The notes beneath the pieces are model-generated. The model made no database searches. It was given only the letters and a program-made list of their open reading frames with translations, and was not told the DNA's origin. A DNA stretch of 64,000 bases from Proteiniborus sp. DW1 (lineage in GTDB: Bacteria > Bacillota > Clostridia > Tissierellales > Proteiniboraceae): assembly GCF_900095305.1 (NCBI RefSeq), contig NZ_FMDO01000017.1, positions 23,141 to 87,140 on the forward strand, given 5' to 3'. How positions within the stretch are numbered: position 1 is the first letter of the stretch; each line of letters starts with the position of its first letter. A program made the position numbers and the translations under genes. Shown here piece by piece: positions 45,037 to 54,396 of the stretch.

Positions 45037-47334
45037 ATGCAGGCCCAGAAACATCCAGCATACGATGAGGAAAATAGGTTTTTAAAGGATATCTGTAAGT
45101 GTATGAATGCAGAAATAGATTATCTAGAAAAAGAAACGAAAAGAATGGATGACGAATTATCAAGACTTAAAAGGTCAGTAGGAGGTAGTTATAGTGATGA
45201 TGTTATTGTAAAGACTACAGTTCATGAAGCAAATAAAAAGAAGCTTAATCAACTCAAGAAAGCCGAAGAGAAGCCTTATTTTGGAAGAATAGATTTCAAG
45301 GATATAGATAAGTCCGAATATGAGACCTTCTACATTGGCAAAACAAGCTTATCTAGAAGAGACGATGATAAGATGCTTATACTTGACTGGAGAGCTCCTA
45401 TGGCAAGCTTATATTATAGCGGTGAAATAGGAGAAGTAATGTATAAGGCTCCTAGTGGGCTCATAATAGGAGACTTAGAGATTAAGAGACAATACGAGAT
45501 TTATAATAAAGAATTAATCAATATATTTGACAAAGGGCTTACTCCAATGGATGAGTACCTACAATCTGCACTATGGGAAAAGAAAGATAACAGATTAAGG
45601 GATATAGTCAATACAATACAGAGTGAGCAAAATGATATAATCAGAGCAGACAAAGGAAAGGTCCTAATTGTACAAGGAGTAGCAGGTAGCGGAAAAACTA
45701 CAATTGTACTTCACAGAATAGCATATCTTATGTATACCTATCAGGAGGTATTTGATACTGATAAGCTCCTTATCATAGTACCTAATAATCTCTTCTTAAA
45801 CTATATTTCTGATGTGTTACCGGATTTAGGTGTTGAAGAAATAAAACAGTCAACATTTGAAGACCTTGCAATGACATTATTGAATAAAGAATATAGATTA
45901 GTAGAAGCTGAAAAGAAGTTTTTTCAACTGCTAGACTATAAAAACCTATCACAAGAGTCCAGAAGTCTATTGAAGTTTAGCTCTTATTTTAAAGGCTCAA
46001 TGATATTCAAAAATATTATAGATAAGTATGTCGTTAAACTATCTTCAAGCTTTGTTCCTAAAACTGACCTTAAAATAAAAGACTTTGTGGTTTATTCCTA
46101 CGAAGAAGTTATTAAAATGTATGAGGAAGACTATAGATATTTACCTATTGTTCCACGGTCAAGGAGAATTAGAAAATATATAGAAGCCAATATAGCAGAT
46201 AGAGTTAAGGAAATTCAATCTAAAATCACTAAGAGATATGACAATAAAGTAAAGCTTTTAAAAGCATCTGCAGAAGACATAGAATCCATAAGAGAAGAAC
46301 TCATTAAGGTTTATGATGAAAGAGATAGGCTAAATGAAGAGTTGGAAAATTCAATGCATAAATCTATAAGAGAATACTTTAACCAATGGCAAAGCATAGA
46401 TGTAGATATGTTGTATAAAACATTACTAACTGATTTTAACAATCTAAGGAAATATATTGATAAAGAAATAGACCAGGAAAAAATTGAATTTATTAGTTCT
46501 TATTCCAAGTCTATTTTTAATAATGGAATGGTAGAAAGAGAAGATTTAGCGGCACTCTTATATTTTCATCTAAAACTTGAAGGATTGTCCTTAAAGGGTA
46601 AATACAATCATATAGTAGTAGATGAGGCTCAAGACTATAGTGAACTTCAAATGTATATATTAAGGCAGCTTAGTAGCAATGATTCCTTTACAATAGTAGG
46701 AGATATATCACAGGGGATACATTCGTATAAAGGAATAGGAAGCTGGAAAGAGCTGATGGAGGATGTATTTTCTGATTGTGATAGAGAACTTTTAAACTTG
46801 AAAATTTGCTATCGTTCTACAATGGAGATAATGAACTTTGCTAATGAAGTTATTAAAAAATTAAGAAAAGAAAATATCATTCTTGCTGAACCTGTTCTAA
46901 GGTCAGGAGATAAGCCCTTTATTATAAAGAAAAACAGTGAAACTGAGATTACTAGTGATATTGCCTTAAGAATAAAAGAACTTAAAAACGAAGGTCATAA
47001 ATCAATCGCCATAATATGCAAGACAACAGAGGAGAGCTTAGATGTATATGAAATGCTGAAGAACTCTGTAAGTGATGACATAAACTTAATTACTGATAAG
47101 GATATATCTTATTCAGGTGGAATAGTAGTTATCTCAGCATATCTGTCAAAGGGGTTAGAGTTTGATGTAGTCATAGTATTTAACTGTTCTGATGATAATT
47201 ATATTTTAGATGAGCTTCATGTAAAGCTATTCTATGTATCCATAACAAGACCTTTGCATAAGCTTTTTATATACCATAAGGGTAAACCATCTGAGTTATT
47301 AGATATAGATGGTGAATATTTCAATAATCTCTAA
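45037..47334 (+). CDS. helD: HelD-like UvrD/Rep-family helicase
   Basis: SF1 ATPase of 765 residues. The first 80 residues form a long coiled coil (HPAYDEENRFLKDICKCMNAEIDYLEKETKRMDDELSRL), as in HelD, which uses this arm to pull stalled RNA polymerase off DNA. Walker A is QGVAGSGKTTIVLHR near residue 215; later motifs include VVDEAQDYSELQ and ISAYLSKGLEFDVVIV. An insertion (about 290-480) separates the two halves. AGGAGGTG precedes the ATG. It is a single-gene unit. The HelD role is inferred from architecture. Confidence 0.88.
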   Translation: MQAQKHPAYDEENRFLKDICKCMNAEIDYLEKETKRMDDELSRLKRSVGGSYSDDVIVKTTVHEANKKKLNQLKKAEEKPYFGRIDFKDIDKSEYETFYIGKTSLSRRDDDKMLILDWRAPMASLYYSGEIGEVMYKAPSGLIIGDLEIKRQYEIYNKELINIFDKGLTPMDEYLQSALWEKKDNRLRDIVNTIQSEQNDIIRADKGKVLIVQGVAGSGKTTIVLHRIAYLMYTYQEVFDTDKLLIIVPNNLFLNYISDVLPDLGVEEIKQSTFEDLAMTLLNKEYRLVEAEKKFFQLLDYKNLSQESRSLLKFSSYFKGSMIFKNIIDKYVVKLSSSFVPKTDLKIKDFVVYSYEEVIKMYEEDYRYLPIVPRSRRIRKYIEANIADRVKEIQSKITKRYDNKVKLLKASAEDIESIREELIKVYDERDRLNEELENSMHKSIREYFNQWQSIDVDMLYKTLLTDFNNLRKYIDKEIDQEKIEFISSYSKSIFNNGMVEREDLAALLYFHLKLEGLSLKGKYNHIVVDEAQDYSELQMYILRQLSSNDSFTIVGDISQGIHSYKGIGSWKELMEDVFSDCDRELLNLKICYRSTMEIMNFANEVIKKLRKENIILAEPVLRSGDKPFIIKKNSETEITSDIALRIKELKNEGHKSIAIICKTTEESLDVYEMLKNSVSDDINLITDKDISYSGGIVVISAYLSKGLEFDVVIVFNCSDDNYILDELHVKLFYVSITRPLHKLFIYHKGKPSELLDIDGEYFNNL

Positions 47335-47343
47335 AACACAGAA

Positions 47344-47377
47344 AAAAGTCACGAGTTCTTAATTTTTCGTGACTTTT
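47344..47377 (+). terminator. Terminator after helD
   Basis: AAAAGTCACGA and TCGTGACTTTT form a perfect 11-bp stem ending in T-rich sequence. Confidence 0.85.
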
Positions 47378-47404
47378 CTAAATTTATTGTAAATAATGAA
47401 GCTA

Positions 47405-47456
47405 TTGCATTCATCGACAAAATCAGTTATAATAGTATTATTGATAACGATTATCA
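47405..47456 (+). promoter_or_regulatory. feo promoter with Fur box
   Basis: TTGCAT (47405-47410), 17 bases, TATAAT (47428-47433). At 47442-47456 TGATAAC-G-ATTATCA matches the 7-1-7 Fur site TGATAATnATTATCA in all but one position and covers the expected transcription start. Iron-loaded Fur should repress the operon. Confidence 0.85.
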
Positions 47457-47489
47457 TTATGCTTCTTCATAGAGAGTAGGAGGAAAATT

Positions 47490-47714
47490 ATGGATAAGAT
47501 ATCATTAGCTTCTCTAAAGTCCAATGAATATGGAAGAGTTAAGGAGATTTTTGGAGGCTGTAAAGCTAAAAAAAGACTTTATGAGCTAGGACTTTATAAA
47601 AATGCTTGTGTTAAAGTTGAAAAGAACGATTTTGGTCCCCTTATTTTAAATTTATCTGGTAATAAATTGGCTTTAGGTCGTGGATTAGCCAGTCACGTTA
47701 TAGTTGAGCGTTAA
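47490..47714 (+). CDS. feoA: Ferrous iron transport protein FeoA
   Basis: SH3-like cytoplasmic protein of 74 residues that assists FeoB. Typical sequence order: LNEYGRVKEI-like start (LKSNEYGRVKEIFG), KKRLYELGLYKNACVKVEKNDFGPLILNLSGNKLALGRGLASHVIV, where LxELGL and LGRGLA are the family marks. AGGAGG precedes the ATG. First gene of feoAB plus a FeoC-like gene, 49 bases before feoB. Confidence 0.93.
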   Translation: MDKISLASLKSNEYGRVKEIFGGCKAKKRLYELGLYKNACVKVEKNDFGPLILNLSGNKLALGRGLASHVIVER

Positions 47715-47763
47715 TTTTTTATTTAATTGAGAGCGACCATCATTTACAAAAGGAGATGTCTTA

Positions 47764-49758
47764 ATGAACACTATTGCTCTTGTAGGTAATCCAAATTGTG
47801 GGAAAACTACATTGTTTAATGCTTTAACTGGTTCAAACCAGCATATTGGTAACTGGCCAGGTGTTACAGTTGAAAAAAAAGAAGGAAAATTTAAATATAA
47901 AGGTGACATTTATAGTGTTATCGACTTACCAGGGACCTATAGTCTTGGAGCTTATTCAGAGGATGAGGTAGTTGCTCGTGACTATATACTTAAGGGAAAT
48001 CCTGATGTTGTAATCAATGTGGTAGATGCTACTAATCTTGAAAGGAATTTATATTTAACAACCCAATTAATAGAGATGGGGACAAAGGTTATCATAGCTT
48101 TAAATATGATGGATGAGGCTCAACAAAAAAATATTGAGATAGATTTGAACAAGCTGTCTAAAGAATTAGGCGTTCCTGTAATTCCTACTATAGCTTCTAA
48201 AAATAAGGGCTTAGATTCTTTGATTGAAAAATCCATTAAATACATTAAAGAAAGCCAAGATTCTAAATTAGAATTTAGCTATGGCGGTGATATTGATAAA
48301 GAAATTGAACATATAAAATCCTTACTTGACAATTCAGGATTAGGTTATCCTCCTAAATGGATAGCTGTAAAGCTTTTAGAGGGGGATAAAGAGGTTTTTA
48401 GACTTATAGAAAGTAAAGGACCTGTTTCCATTCGAGAAAAACTTGCATCTTTGGAGGAAAAAGCGGCTGATTACGAATTTGAAATTGTAGATAAAAGATA
48501 TGATTTCATCGGTAAGATTGTAAACAAGGCAGTAAAAAAGCCTGTAAAGGCAATAGAAACAAGAACTGATAAAATAGATAAGATTATTACTCATAAATAT
48601 TTAGGACTTCCAATATTTGCACTTATTATGTTTGGTATATTTCAGTTAACTTTTGTTATTGGTAAAGACTTACTTGGTGGATATGTGGCAACTTTTATAG
48701 AGATAATTGGAGAGTATGTAGTTAATTTATTATCCATGGTAAATGCTCCAGAATGGTTGCTATCTTTTCTTTCTGAAGGTATATTTAGTGGAGTGGGTGC
48801 TGTATTTGAGTTTATACCTCTCATCACTGTATTATATTTTTTCATAGGTATACTAGAAGATACAGGATATATGGCGAGGGCTGCCTATATAATGGATGGT
48901 TTAATGAGGGCCCTTGGTCTTCATGGGAAAACATTCATTTCTATGGTAGTAGGCTTTGGCTGCAATGTACCTGGTATAATGTCTACTAGAACTTTAGATA
49001 ATAAAAAAGATAGGATGATTGCTTTACTTATAAACCCATTTATGTCCTGTGGTGCAAGATTACCTATTTACTTAGTATTTATAGCTGCCTTTTTCCCTAA
49101 GCATGGAGGAATAGTATTATTTTCTCTTTATGCTTTAGGTATAGTTGTGGCATTGTTAGTAGGTAAAATATTTTCAAAGACATTATTTAAAGGCGAATCT
49201 TCTGACTTTATCATGGAGCTACCCCCATATAGATTACCTATATTCAAATATGTTCTAAGAGATATGTGGGACAAGGTATGGGACTTTTTATATAGAGCTG
49301 GGACCATCATCTTTGTTGTGGTTTCTGTTCTTTGGATTCTATCAATATTACCATTTGGAGTGGAACCCTATAGTCAGGAAAGTATATTAGGTAGAATAGG
49401 AACTATTTTAGCTCCGATATTTGTACCAGCGGGATTTGGTACTTGGCAGGCTACAGTTAGTTTATTTGCAGGTATAGCTGCCAAGGAAGCTGTTGTCGCA
49501 ATACTTGGAATGGTTTATGCAGGTGTATCAGAAGGTTCTCAGTTGGTAACTGCTTTACAGGGTGTGTTTACACCACTTACAGCTACATCATTTATGGTTA
49601 TGACTCTTTTATATACTCCTTGTGCCGCAGTATTAGCCACTGTAAAACATGAAACTAAGTCTAATAAATGGATGATATTTATGGCAGTTTATCCATTTGT
49701 TATAGGCTGGATTGGCGCAGTTCTAGTTTACCAAATTGGTAGACTACTAGGTTTTTAG
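47764..49758 (+). CDS. feoB: Ferrous iron transporter FeoB
   Basis: Fe(II) permease with an N-terminal GTPase. G1 GNPNCGKTTLFN (residues 7-18), G3 DLPGTYSL and G4 NMMD are intact; a helical GDI-like region follows to about 260. The membrane part has about eight spans with the Gate motifs including GFGCNVPGIMSTRTL and the second CGARLPIYLVF, whose cysteines line the pore. 664 residues, full length. AAGGAGATG site. Needed for iron uptake in anaerobic conditions. Confidence 0.96.
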   Translation: MNTIALVGNPNCGKTTLFNALTGSNQHIGNWPGVTVEKKEGKFKYKGDIYSVIDLPGTYSLGAYSEDEVVARDYILKGNPDVVINVVDATNLERNLYLTTQLIEMGTKVIIALNMMDEAQQKNIEIDLNKLSKELGVPVIPTIASKNKGLDSLIEKSIKYIKESQDSKLEFSYGGDIDKEIEHIKSLLDNSGLGYPPKWIAVKLLEGDKEVFRLIESKGPVSIREKLASLEEKAADYEFEIVDKRYDFIGKIVNKAVKKPVKAIETRTDKIDKIITHKYLGLPIFALIMFGIFQLTFVIGKDLLGGYVATFIEIIGEYVVNLLSMVNAPEWLLSFLSEGIFSGVGAVFEFIPLITVLYFFIGILEDTGYMARAAYIMDGLMRALGLHGKTFISMVVGFGCNVPGIMSTRTLDNKKDRMIALLINPFMSCGARLPIYLVFIAAFFPKHGGIVLFSLYALGIVVALLVGKIFSKTLFKGESSDFIMELPPYRLPIFKYVLRDMWDKVWDFLYRAGTIIFVVVSVLWILSILPFGVEPYSQESILGRIGTILAPIFVPAGFGTWQATVSLFAGIAAKEAVVAILGMVYAGVSEGSQLVTALQGVFTPLTATSFMVMTLLYTPCAAVLATVKHETKSNKWMIFMAVYPFVIGWIGAVLVYQIGRLLGF

Positions 49759-49768
49759 GAGGGGGCCA

Positions 49769-50047
49769 ATGCTTAAGGATGTTTTAAAGGAAATATCTAA
49801 TGCAAAAGCATTTTCTGTTTCTTTGCTTGCAAAGAATTTAAAAATATCAGAGGGTCTAGTTGAAGACATAGTGAAGGAATTATCACGAATGGGTTATATT
49901 GTTGAAGACATGGGCTCTCCAACTTGCGGCATACCATGTAGTGGATGCGCAATGAAGGCTTTTTGTAATTCTATACCTATAAAGACTTTTACTGTAACGG
50001 CTAAGGGGAAGAAGTTACTTGAAAGCATACAAAAGACCTATGTATAA
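49769..50047 (+). CDS. FeoC-like winged-helix Fe-S protein
   Basis: 92-residue protein: a winged helix (SVSLLAKNLKISEGLVEDIVKELSRMGYIVE) followed by CGIPCSGCAMKAFC, four cysteines that could hold an Fe-S cluster as in FeoC. It begins 10 bases after feoB with GGAGGGGG. FeoC proteins stabilise or regulate FeoB in some bacteria. Family call based on motif and position. Confidence 0.8.
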   Translation: MLKDVLKEISNAKAFSVSLLAKNLKISEGLVEDIVKELSRMGYIVEDMGSPTCGIPCSGCAMKAFCNSIPIKTFTVTAKGKKLLESIQKTYV

Positions 50048-50154
50048 GTTCTTTGTTAATTGTAGAGGTAGTTTGACAGAGATACTAAATATTAAAGTGA
50101 ATATTTCAATAATCCATAAATACACAAAAAGGCACGAGCTTTTTATTTGATATG

Positions 50155-50219
50155 ATACTTCCAAAGTAGACAGTCTAATTAATTAAAAATTAGATTTTCC
50201 ACTTGGAGGTATTTTTTTA
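50155..50219 (+). terminator. Terminator after the feo operon
   Basis: ATACTTCCAA pairs with TTGGAGGTAT (one G-U and one A-C-type break), with an inner CTAAT/ATTAG stem, followed by seven T. Long hairpin, 65 bases in total. Confidence 0.7.
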
Positions 50220-50309
50220 TGTAAAAAATCAGTTATAAGCAAAAACAGAATTAATTAATTAATTAATCATATTTTATATAATGATTAGTTTGGATTACAA
50301 AAATAACTG

Positions 50310-50364
50310 TTTACAAATCTAGGCATATTAACTATACTATAATATATACCCCTATAGGGTATAT
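50310..50364 (+). promoter_or_regulatory. Promoter with CsoR/CstR-like operator
   Basis: TTTACA (50310-50315), 17 bases, TATACT (50333-50338). Six bases on, ATATACCC-CTATA-GGGTATAT (50344-50364) is an inverted repeat of GC tracts in AT flanks, the style of CsoR/CstR (copper or persulfide sensing) sites, and covers the start of transcription. No regulator gene is nearby. Confidence 0.6.
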
Positions 50365-50402
50365 AAGGGATTAAAAAAACTGTTCAATTAAGGGAGGTTT
50401 AT

Positions 50403-51140
50403 ATGAAAAACTTAAACAACTACTATATCAAAACAAATCGTTCTTTTAGTTTTATTAGAAAATTTGCCTGGATACTGACGGTTCTTGTAGCTATTGGAGG
50501 ACAATGGGAACCTAAATTAGGTTTAATTGTTATATTTATAATGGCTGGGTTAACAATTACAGCATTTTTCAATGGAAGGTACTGGTGCGGGAATTTTTGT
50601 CCTCATGGAAGTCTATTTGATAAAGTCATTTTGCCTATTAGCAAGAATAAGAAAATTCCAAATTTCTTAAAATCTAAATTTATGATAATTGGTTTTCTTA
50701 TATTTTTTATGGCCAACTTTATAAGAAGAATACTCAAAATATTTCAAGCATGGGGAACTTATGACTTTTTAGATAAATTGGGGTATTTATTTTCTAACAC
50801 CTATTTAATGGTTTTAATTGTAGGAGGTATCCTAGCAATATTTATTAACGTTCGTACATGGTGTCAATTTTGTCCAATGGGAACAATACAGAAGTTATCC
50901 TATAAATTAGGGAAGGCTTTAGGTTTTGCTAAAAAGACTGAAAAGAAAATTACTATTTCAAACCAAGAAAAATGCTACAAATGTGGTAAATGTGCTAGGG
51001 TTTGTCCTTTTCAGTTAATGCCTTATATGGAGTTTTCTCATAATAATCAATTAAATAATATTGATTGTATCAAGTGCTCTACTTGTGTAGTAAACTGCCC
51101 TGCAGGGATTTTATCACTTGAAAAAATGTCAAGAAGCTAA
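50403..51140 (+). CDS. Polyferredoxin-type 4Fe-4S membrane protein (NapH/NosR-C-like)
   Basis: 245-residue electron-transfer protein with about four spans and two NapH-type CxxxCP loops (CGNFCPHGSLFDK and CQFCPMGTIQKLS). The C-terminal cytoplasmic part has two ferredoxin clusters: CYKCGKCARVCPF and CIKCSTCVVNCPAG. It would pass electrons across or along the membrane to a partner enzyme that is not encoded here. GGGAGG precedes the ATG. Single gene; the upstream operator suggests control by metal or sulfur stress. Confidence 0.85.
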   Translation: MKNLNNYYIKTNRSFSFIRKFAWILTVLVAIGGQWEPKLGLIVIFIMAGLTITAFFNGRYWCGNFCPHGSLFDKVILPISKNKKIPNFLKSKFMIIGFLIFFMANFIRRILKIFQAWGTYDFLDKLGYLFSNTYLMVLIVGGILAIFINVRTWCQFCPMGTIQKLSYKLGKALGFAKKTEKKITISNQEKCYKCGKCARVCPFQLMPYMEFSHNNQLNNIDCIKCSTCVVNCPAGILSLEKMSRS

Positions 51141-51249
51141 TAAAGAAACAAATAAAAAAGAAATTCCCCAAATAAAAATACTTATTGCATTTTTAAATCA
51201 AAAATGGTACCATATGTATGTAATCAATTTTAAGATAAGTTTACATGTT

Positions 51250-51396
51250 AAAGGGGAGTAACTTCCTTAGGGTGATAAAGTCAACAACCGGAGGGTATCT
51301 ATATACCACCTGGCTTTATCCTTTGATACGTCAAAGAAGTAAGACCTTTAGCGATATTTTGTCCATTTGGAACAAAATACTGCTAAAGGTCTTTTT
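51250..51396 (+). ncRNA. yybP-ykoY (manganese) riboswitch with expression platform
   Basis: The aptamer shows AAAGGGGAGTAACTT (51250-51264), GATAAAGTCAACA, then CTGGCTTTATC pairing back, and closing CCTTT at 51345-51349. These match the conserved order of yybP-ykoY RNAs, which bind Mn(II). The closing P1 strand (AGACCTTT) is also the 5' arm of the terminator, so ligand binding should release the terminator and switch the ATPase gene on. Confidence 0.87.
51341..51396 (+). terminator. Riboswitch terminator
   Basis: AAGACCTTTAGC pairs with GCTAAAGGTCTT, extended inside by TATTTTGT/ACAAAATA, with a TTTTT tail. Mutually exclusive with the aptamer's P1 helix. Confidence 0.85.
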
Positions 51397-51564
51397 GTTT
51401 AGGTTCATATTTTATATAAACAAACTAAATTTATTTTGTGGAGGTGGGTAAAATAAGAAGTGTTTAGTAGCACATAGATAAATTTTGTTTTATGTATGGA
51501 ATGATAATTTTATCGTTTAGCAGTATGATTTATTACTATTTAGAGAATAGGAGTGTGGATAAGT

Positions 51565-54216
51565 ATGTGGTTTTCGAAATCACAGGAAGAAGTACTTAAG
51601 GAACTTAATGTAAATCCTAAAACGGGACTGGCCACTGAAGAAGTAAACTCTAGGCTTCAAAAATATGGTGAGAATAAACTAAAAGGAAAACCAAAGAAAA
51701 GTTTAATTTCCTTATTTCTTGCACAGCTTAAAGACATGCTAATATATGTTCTTTTAGGTGCAACAGCTATAACAATTGCAATCGGACATTATGAAGATGC
51801 TATAATAATTCTTCTAGTTGTCATATTGAATGCAGTAATAGGAGTAGTTCAGGAGAATAAAGCTGAAAAGGCTATCGAAGCATTGCAACAAATGACTACA
51901 CCAAAAACCCTTGTAAGACGTGATGGAGAAGTTAAAGAGATAGACTCAGAAAAGGTTGTGCCAGGAGATATTGTAATTATAGATGCAGGTAGATATATAC
52001 CAGCAGACATTAGATTAATTAATAGTGCTAACCTTCAAATTGAAGAATCTGCCTTAACTGGTGAATCTGTACCTAGTGCTAAGGATGCAAATGATATTCA
52101 TGAAGACCCTAAGACTCCAATAGGAGATAAGTCAAACATGGCATTTATGTCTACACTTGCTACCTATGGTAGAGGTGAAGGCGTTGTTGTAGCCACAGCT
52201 ATGGAAACTGAAATAGGTAAGATAGCAAAGATACTTGATGAAGGTAATGATGAACTGACTCCTCTGCAAAGAAGGCTAGAGGAACTTGGTAAGGTTCTTG
52301 GTTTTTTAGCAATTGGGATTTGTGCGGTAATATTTTTAATTGGAGTATTCCAAAAAAGAGATTTATTTGATATGTTTTTAGTTGCCATAAGTTTAGCAGT
52401 TGCAGCAATTCCAGAAGGGTTAGCTGCTATAGTTGCTATAGTTTTAGCACTTGGAGTTACTAGAATGTCTAAAATCAATGCAATAGTTAAAAAACTACCA
52501 GCAGTTGAAACATTAGGCTCTGTAAACATAATATGTTCAGATAAAACAGGTACTCTTACTCAAAATAAAATGACAGTTGTAAAACATTACACTCTAAATA
52601 ATATTAAGGATGTACCCACTACAGAAACTGAATTTAATGCGAATAAAGATGAAGCGGAATTAATAAAAACATTAGTTTTATGTTCAGACGCTACTTATGA
52701 AAATGGAGAAAGTACTGGAGACCCTACTGAAGTAGCTTTAGTAGTATTGGGTCATAAGTATAAGCTTCCAAAAAGAGAATTAAATTCTAAATATGAAAGA
52801 GTTGGAGAAAAGCCATTTGATTCAGATAGAAAATTAATGTCAACCCTGAATAAGGAAGGAAAGGGATATAGAGTTCATACTAAGGGAGCTATTGATAATT
52901 TGTTAAAGATTTCAACTCATGCTCTTGTAGATGGAAAAGTAGTTCAACTAACTGAAGAAATGAGGAAAAAGTACTTAAAAGTAGCAGAGGAAATGTCAGA
53001 TGATGCACTTAGAGTGCTTGGTGCAGCTTTTAAGGATACAACAAGTGTAATATCTCCTGATGAAATGGAAAAGGATCTAACTATCATTGGGTTAGTAGGA
53101 ATGATAGATCCTCCAAGAGTTGAGGTAAAGGATTCTATAAAAGAAGCAAAAAATGCAGGTATAACCCCAGTAATGATAACTGGCGATCATAAAAATACAG
53201 CTGTTGCAATAGCTAAAGAATTGGGAATTGCAGAATCTATAGAACAAAGCTTAACAGGTGCTGAAATAGATGAAATGTCAGATGAAGAATTCTCAAGAAA
53301 AATAAACAAATATAGAGTATTTGCTAGGGTTTCTCCTGAGCACAAGGTTAAGATTGTTAGAGCTTTTAAATCTCATGGAAATATAGTATCCATGACTGGA
53401 GATGGGGTAAATGATGCTCCTTCATTAAAGTATGCAGATATAGGTGTTGCCATGGGTATAACTGGTACAGATGTTGCAAAAGGTGCTAGTGATATGATTC
53501 TTACAGATGATAACTTTACAACTATAGTTCATGCTATTGAAGAAGGTAGAAATATTTATAACAATATTAAAAAAGCAGTAATATTTCTATTATCATGTAA
53601 TCTAGGTGAAGTTGTTACAATATTGGCTTCTATATTGTTTGGTTGGCCAGTACCACTTTCAGCTACACAGATTCTTTGGATTAATCTGATGACAGATAGC
53701 TTACCAGCCATTGCACTTGGTGTTGATCCTGGTGATCATGATGTTATGAAAAGAAAACCAAGGAATCCTAAGGAAAGCTTCTTTGCAGAAGGTGCAGCAA
53801 CTAGAGCAATTATTGGTGGTGTATTAATAGGTATACTAACTCTAGCAGCTTTTTATTTCGGACTAAGCGAATTTGGTTATGGCTTAGGCTCAAAGGATAT
53901 ACCAGAACATGTATTAACCTACGCTAGAACAATGTCATTTGTCGTATTAGCAGCTTCACAATTATTTTATTCATTAACGATGAGAAATTCAATCAAGTCC
54001 ATACTACAAGTTGGATTATTCTCAAATAAGTGGTTAATAGGTGCTATAATCGTAGGCTTTGTTCTACAGCTTGGAGTTATATCCATACCATTTCTTGCAG
54101 ATGTATTTGGTGTTCATAATTTAAGTCTAAGAGACTGGGGCCTAGTAATAGGGTTTGCCTTAGTTCCGTTAGTAGTAAATGAAATGATTAAGGCATTTGC
54201 AAGACTAAAGGCATAA
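51565..54216 (+). CDS. P-type cation-transporting ATPase (Ca/Mn type)
   Basis: P2-type ion pump of 883 residues with ten predicted spans. TGES (actuator), PEGLAAIVAI in span 4, the phosphorylated Asp326 in CSDKTGTLTQNKM, KGAIDNLL (nucleotide binding), TGDGVNDAPSLK and NLMTDSLPAIALGVDP in span 6 are all intact. The E in PEGL and N/D in span 6 fit a Ca-type site. Because a Mn riboswitch sits upstream, export of Mn(II) (or Ca and Mn) is the likely job. ATG at 51565 is used; GTG at 51553 lies within the ribosome site. Confidence 0.92.
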   Translation: MWFSKSQEEVLKELNVNPKTGLATEEVNSRLQKYGENKLKGKPKKSLISLFLAQLKDMLIYVLLGATAITIAIGHYEDAIIILLVVILNAVIGVVQENKAEKAIEALQQMTTPKTLVRRDGEVKEIDSEKVVPGDIVIIDAGRYIPADIRLINSANLQIEESALTGESVPSAKDANDIHEDPKTPIGDKSNMAFMSTLATYGRGEGVVVATAMETEIGKIAKILDEGNDELTPLQRRLEELGKVLGFLAIGICAVIFLIGVFQKRDLFDMFLVAISLAVAAIPEGLAAIVAIVLALGVTRMSKINAIVKKLPAVETLGSVNIICSDKTGTLTQNKMTVVKHYTLNNIKDVPTTETEFNANKDEAELIKTLVLCSDATYENGESTGDPTEVALVVLGHKYKLPKRELNSKYERVGEKPFDSDRKLMSTLNKEGKGYRVHTKGAIDNLLKISTHALVDGKVVQLTEEMRKKYLKVAEEMSDDALRVLGAAFKDTTSVISPDEMEKDLTIIGLVGMIDPPRVEVKDSIKEAKNAGITPVMITGDHKNTAVAIAKELGIAESIEQSLTGAEIDEMSDEEFSRKINKYRVFARVSPEHKVKIVRAFKSHGNIVSMTGDGVNDAPSLKYADIGVAMGITGTDVAKGASDMILTDDNFTTIVHAIEEGRNIYNNIKKAVIFLLSCNLGEVVTILASILFGWPVPLSATQILWINLMTDSLPAIALGVDPGDHDVMKRKPRNPKESFFAEGAATRAIIGGVLIGILTLAAFYFGLSEFGYGLGSKDIPEHVLTYARTMSFVVLAASQLFYSLTMRNSIKSILQVGLFSNKWLIGAIIVGFVLQLGVISIPFLADVFGVHNLSLRDWGLVIGFALVPLVVNEMIKAFARLKA

Positions 54217-54279
54217 TGCAGCGGGGACGGTTCTTTTTGCATCTGTTTATGATGCAGTAGAGACTGTCCCCATTGCATT
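54215..54279. repeat. Intergenic inverted repeat, family B (copy 1)
   Basis: Nested stems: AATGCA/TGCATT, GGGGAC/GTCCCC and GCATC/GATGC, with GACGGTTCTTTTTGC inside. The same 15 bases recur at 55352. It overlaps the ATPase stop and may act as its terminator. Confidence 0.7.
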
Positions 54280-54396
54280 TTAGAAGGTATGCAGATATTA
54301 ATGTAGAATATTTATATTACCAATACACTTAAGTAATTTATGTATTGAGAAGTAAGAAATGAAGTGATTGAAAGGTTTAGGGGAGAGTAAAAAATT

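Noticed and set aside
51245..51451. A 68-codon forward reading frame before the P-type ATPase
   Set aside because: It lies entirely on the yybP-ykoY aptamer and terminator and has no protein features.
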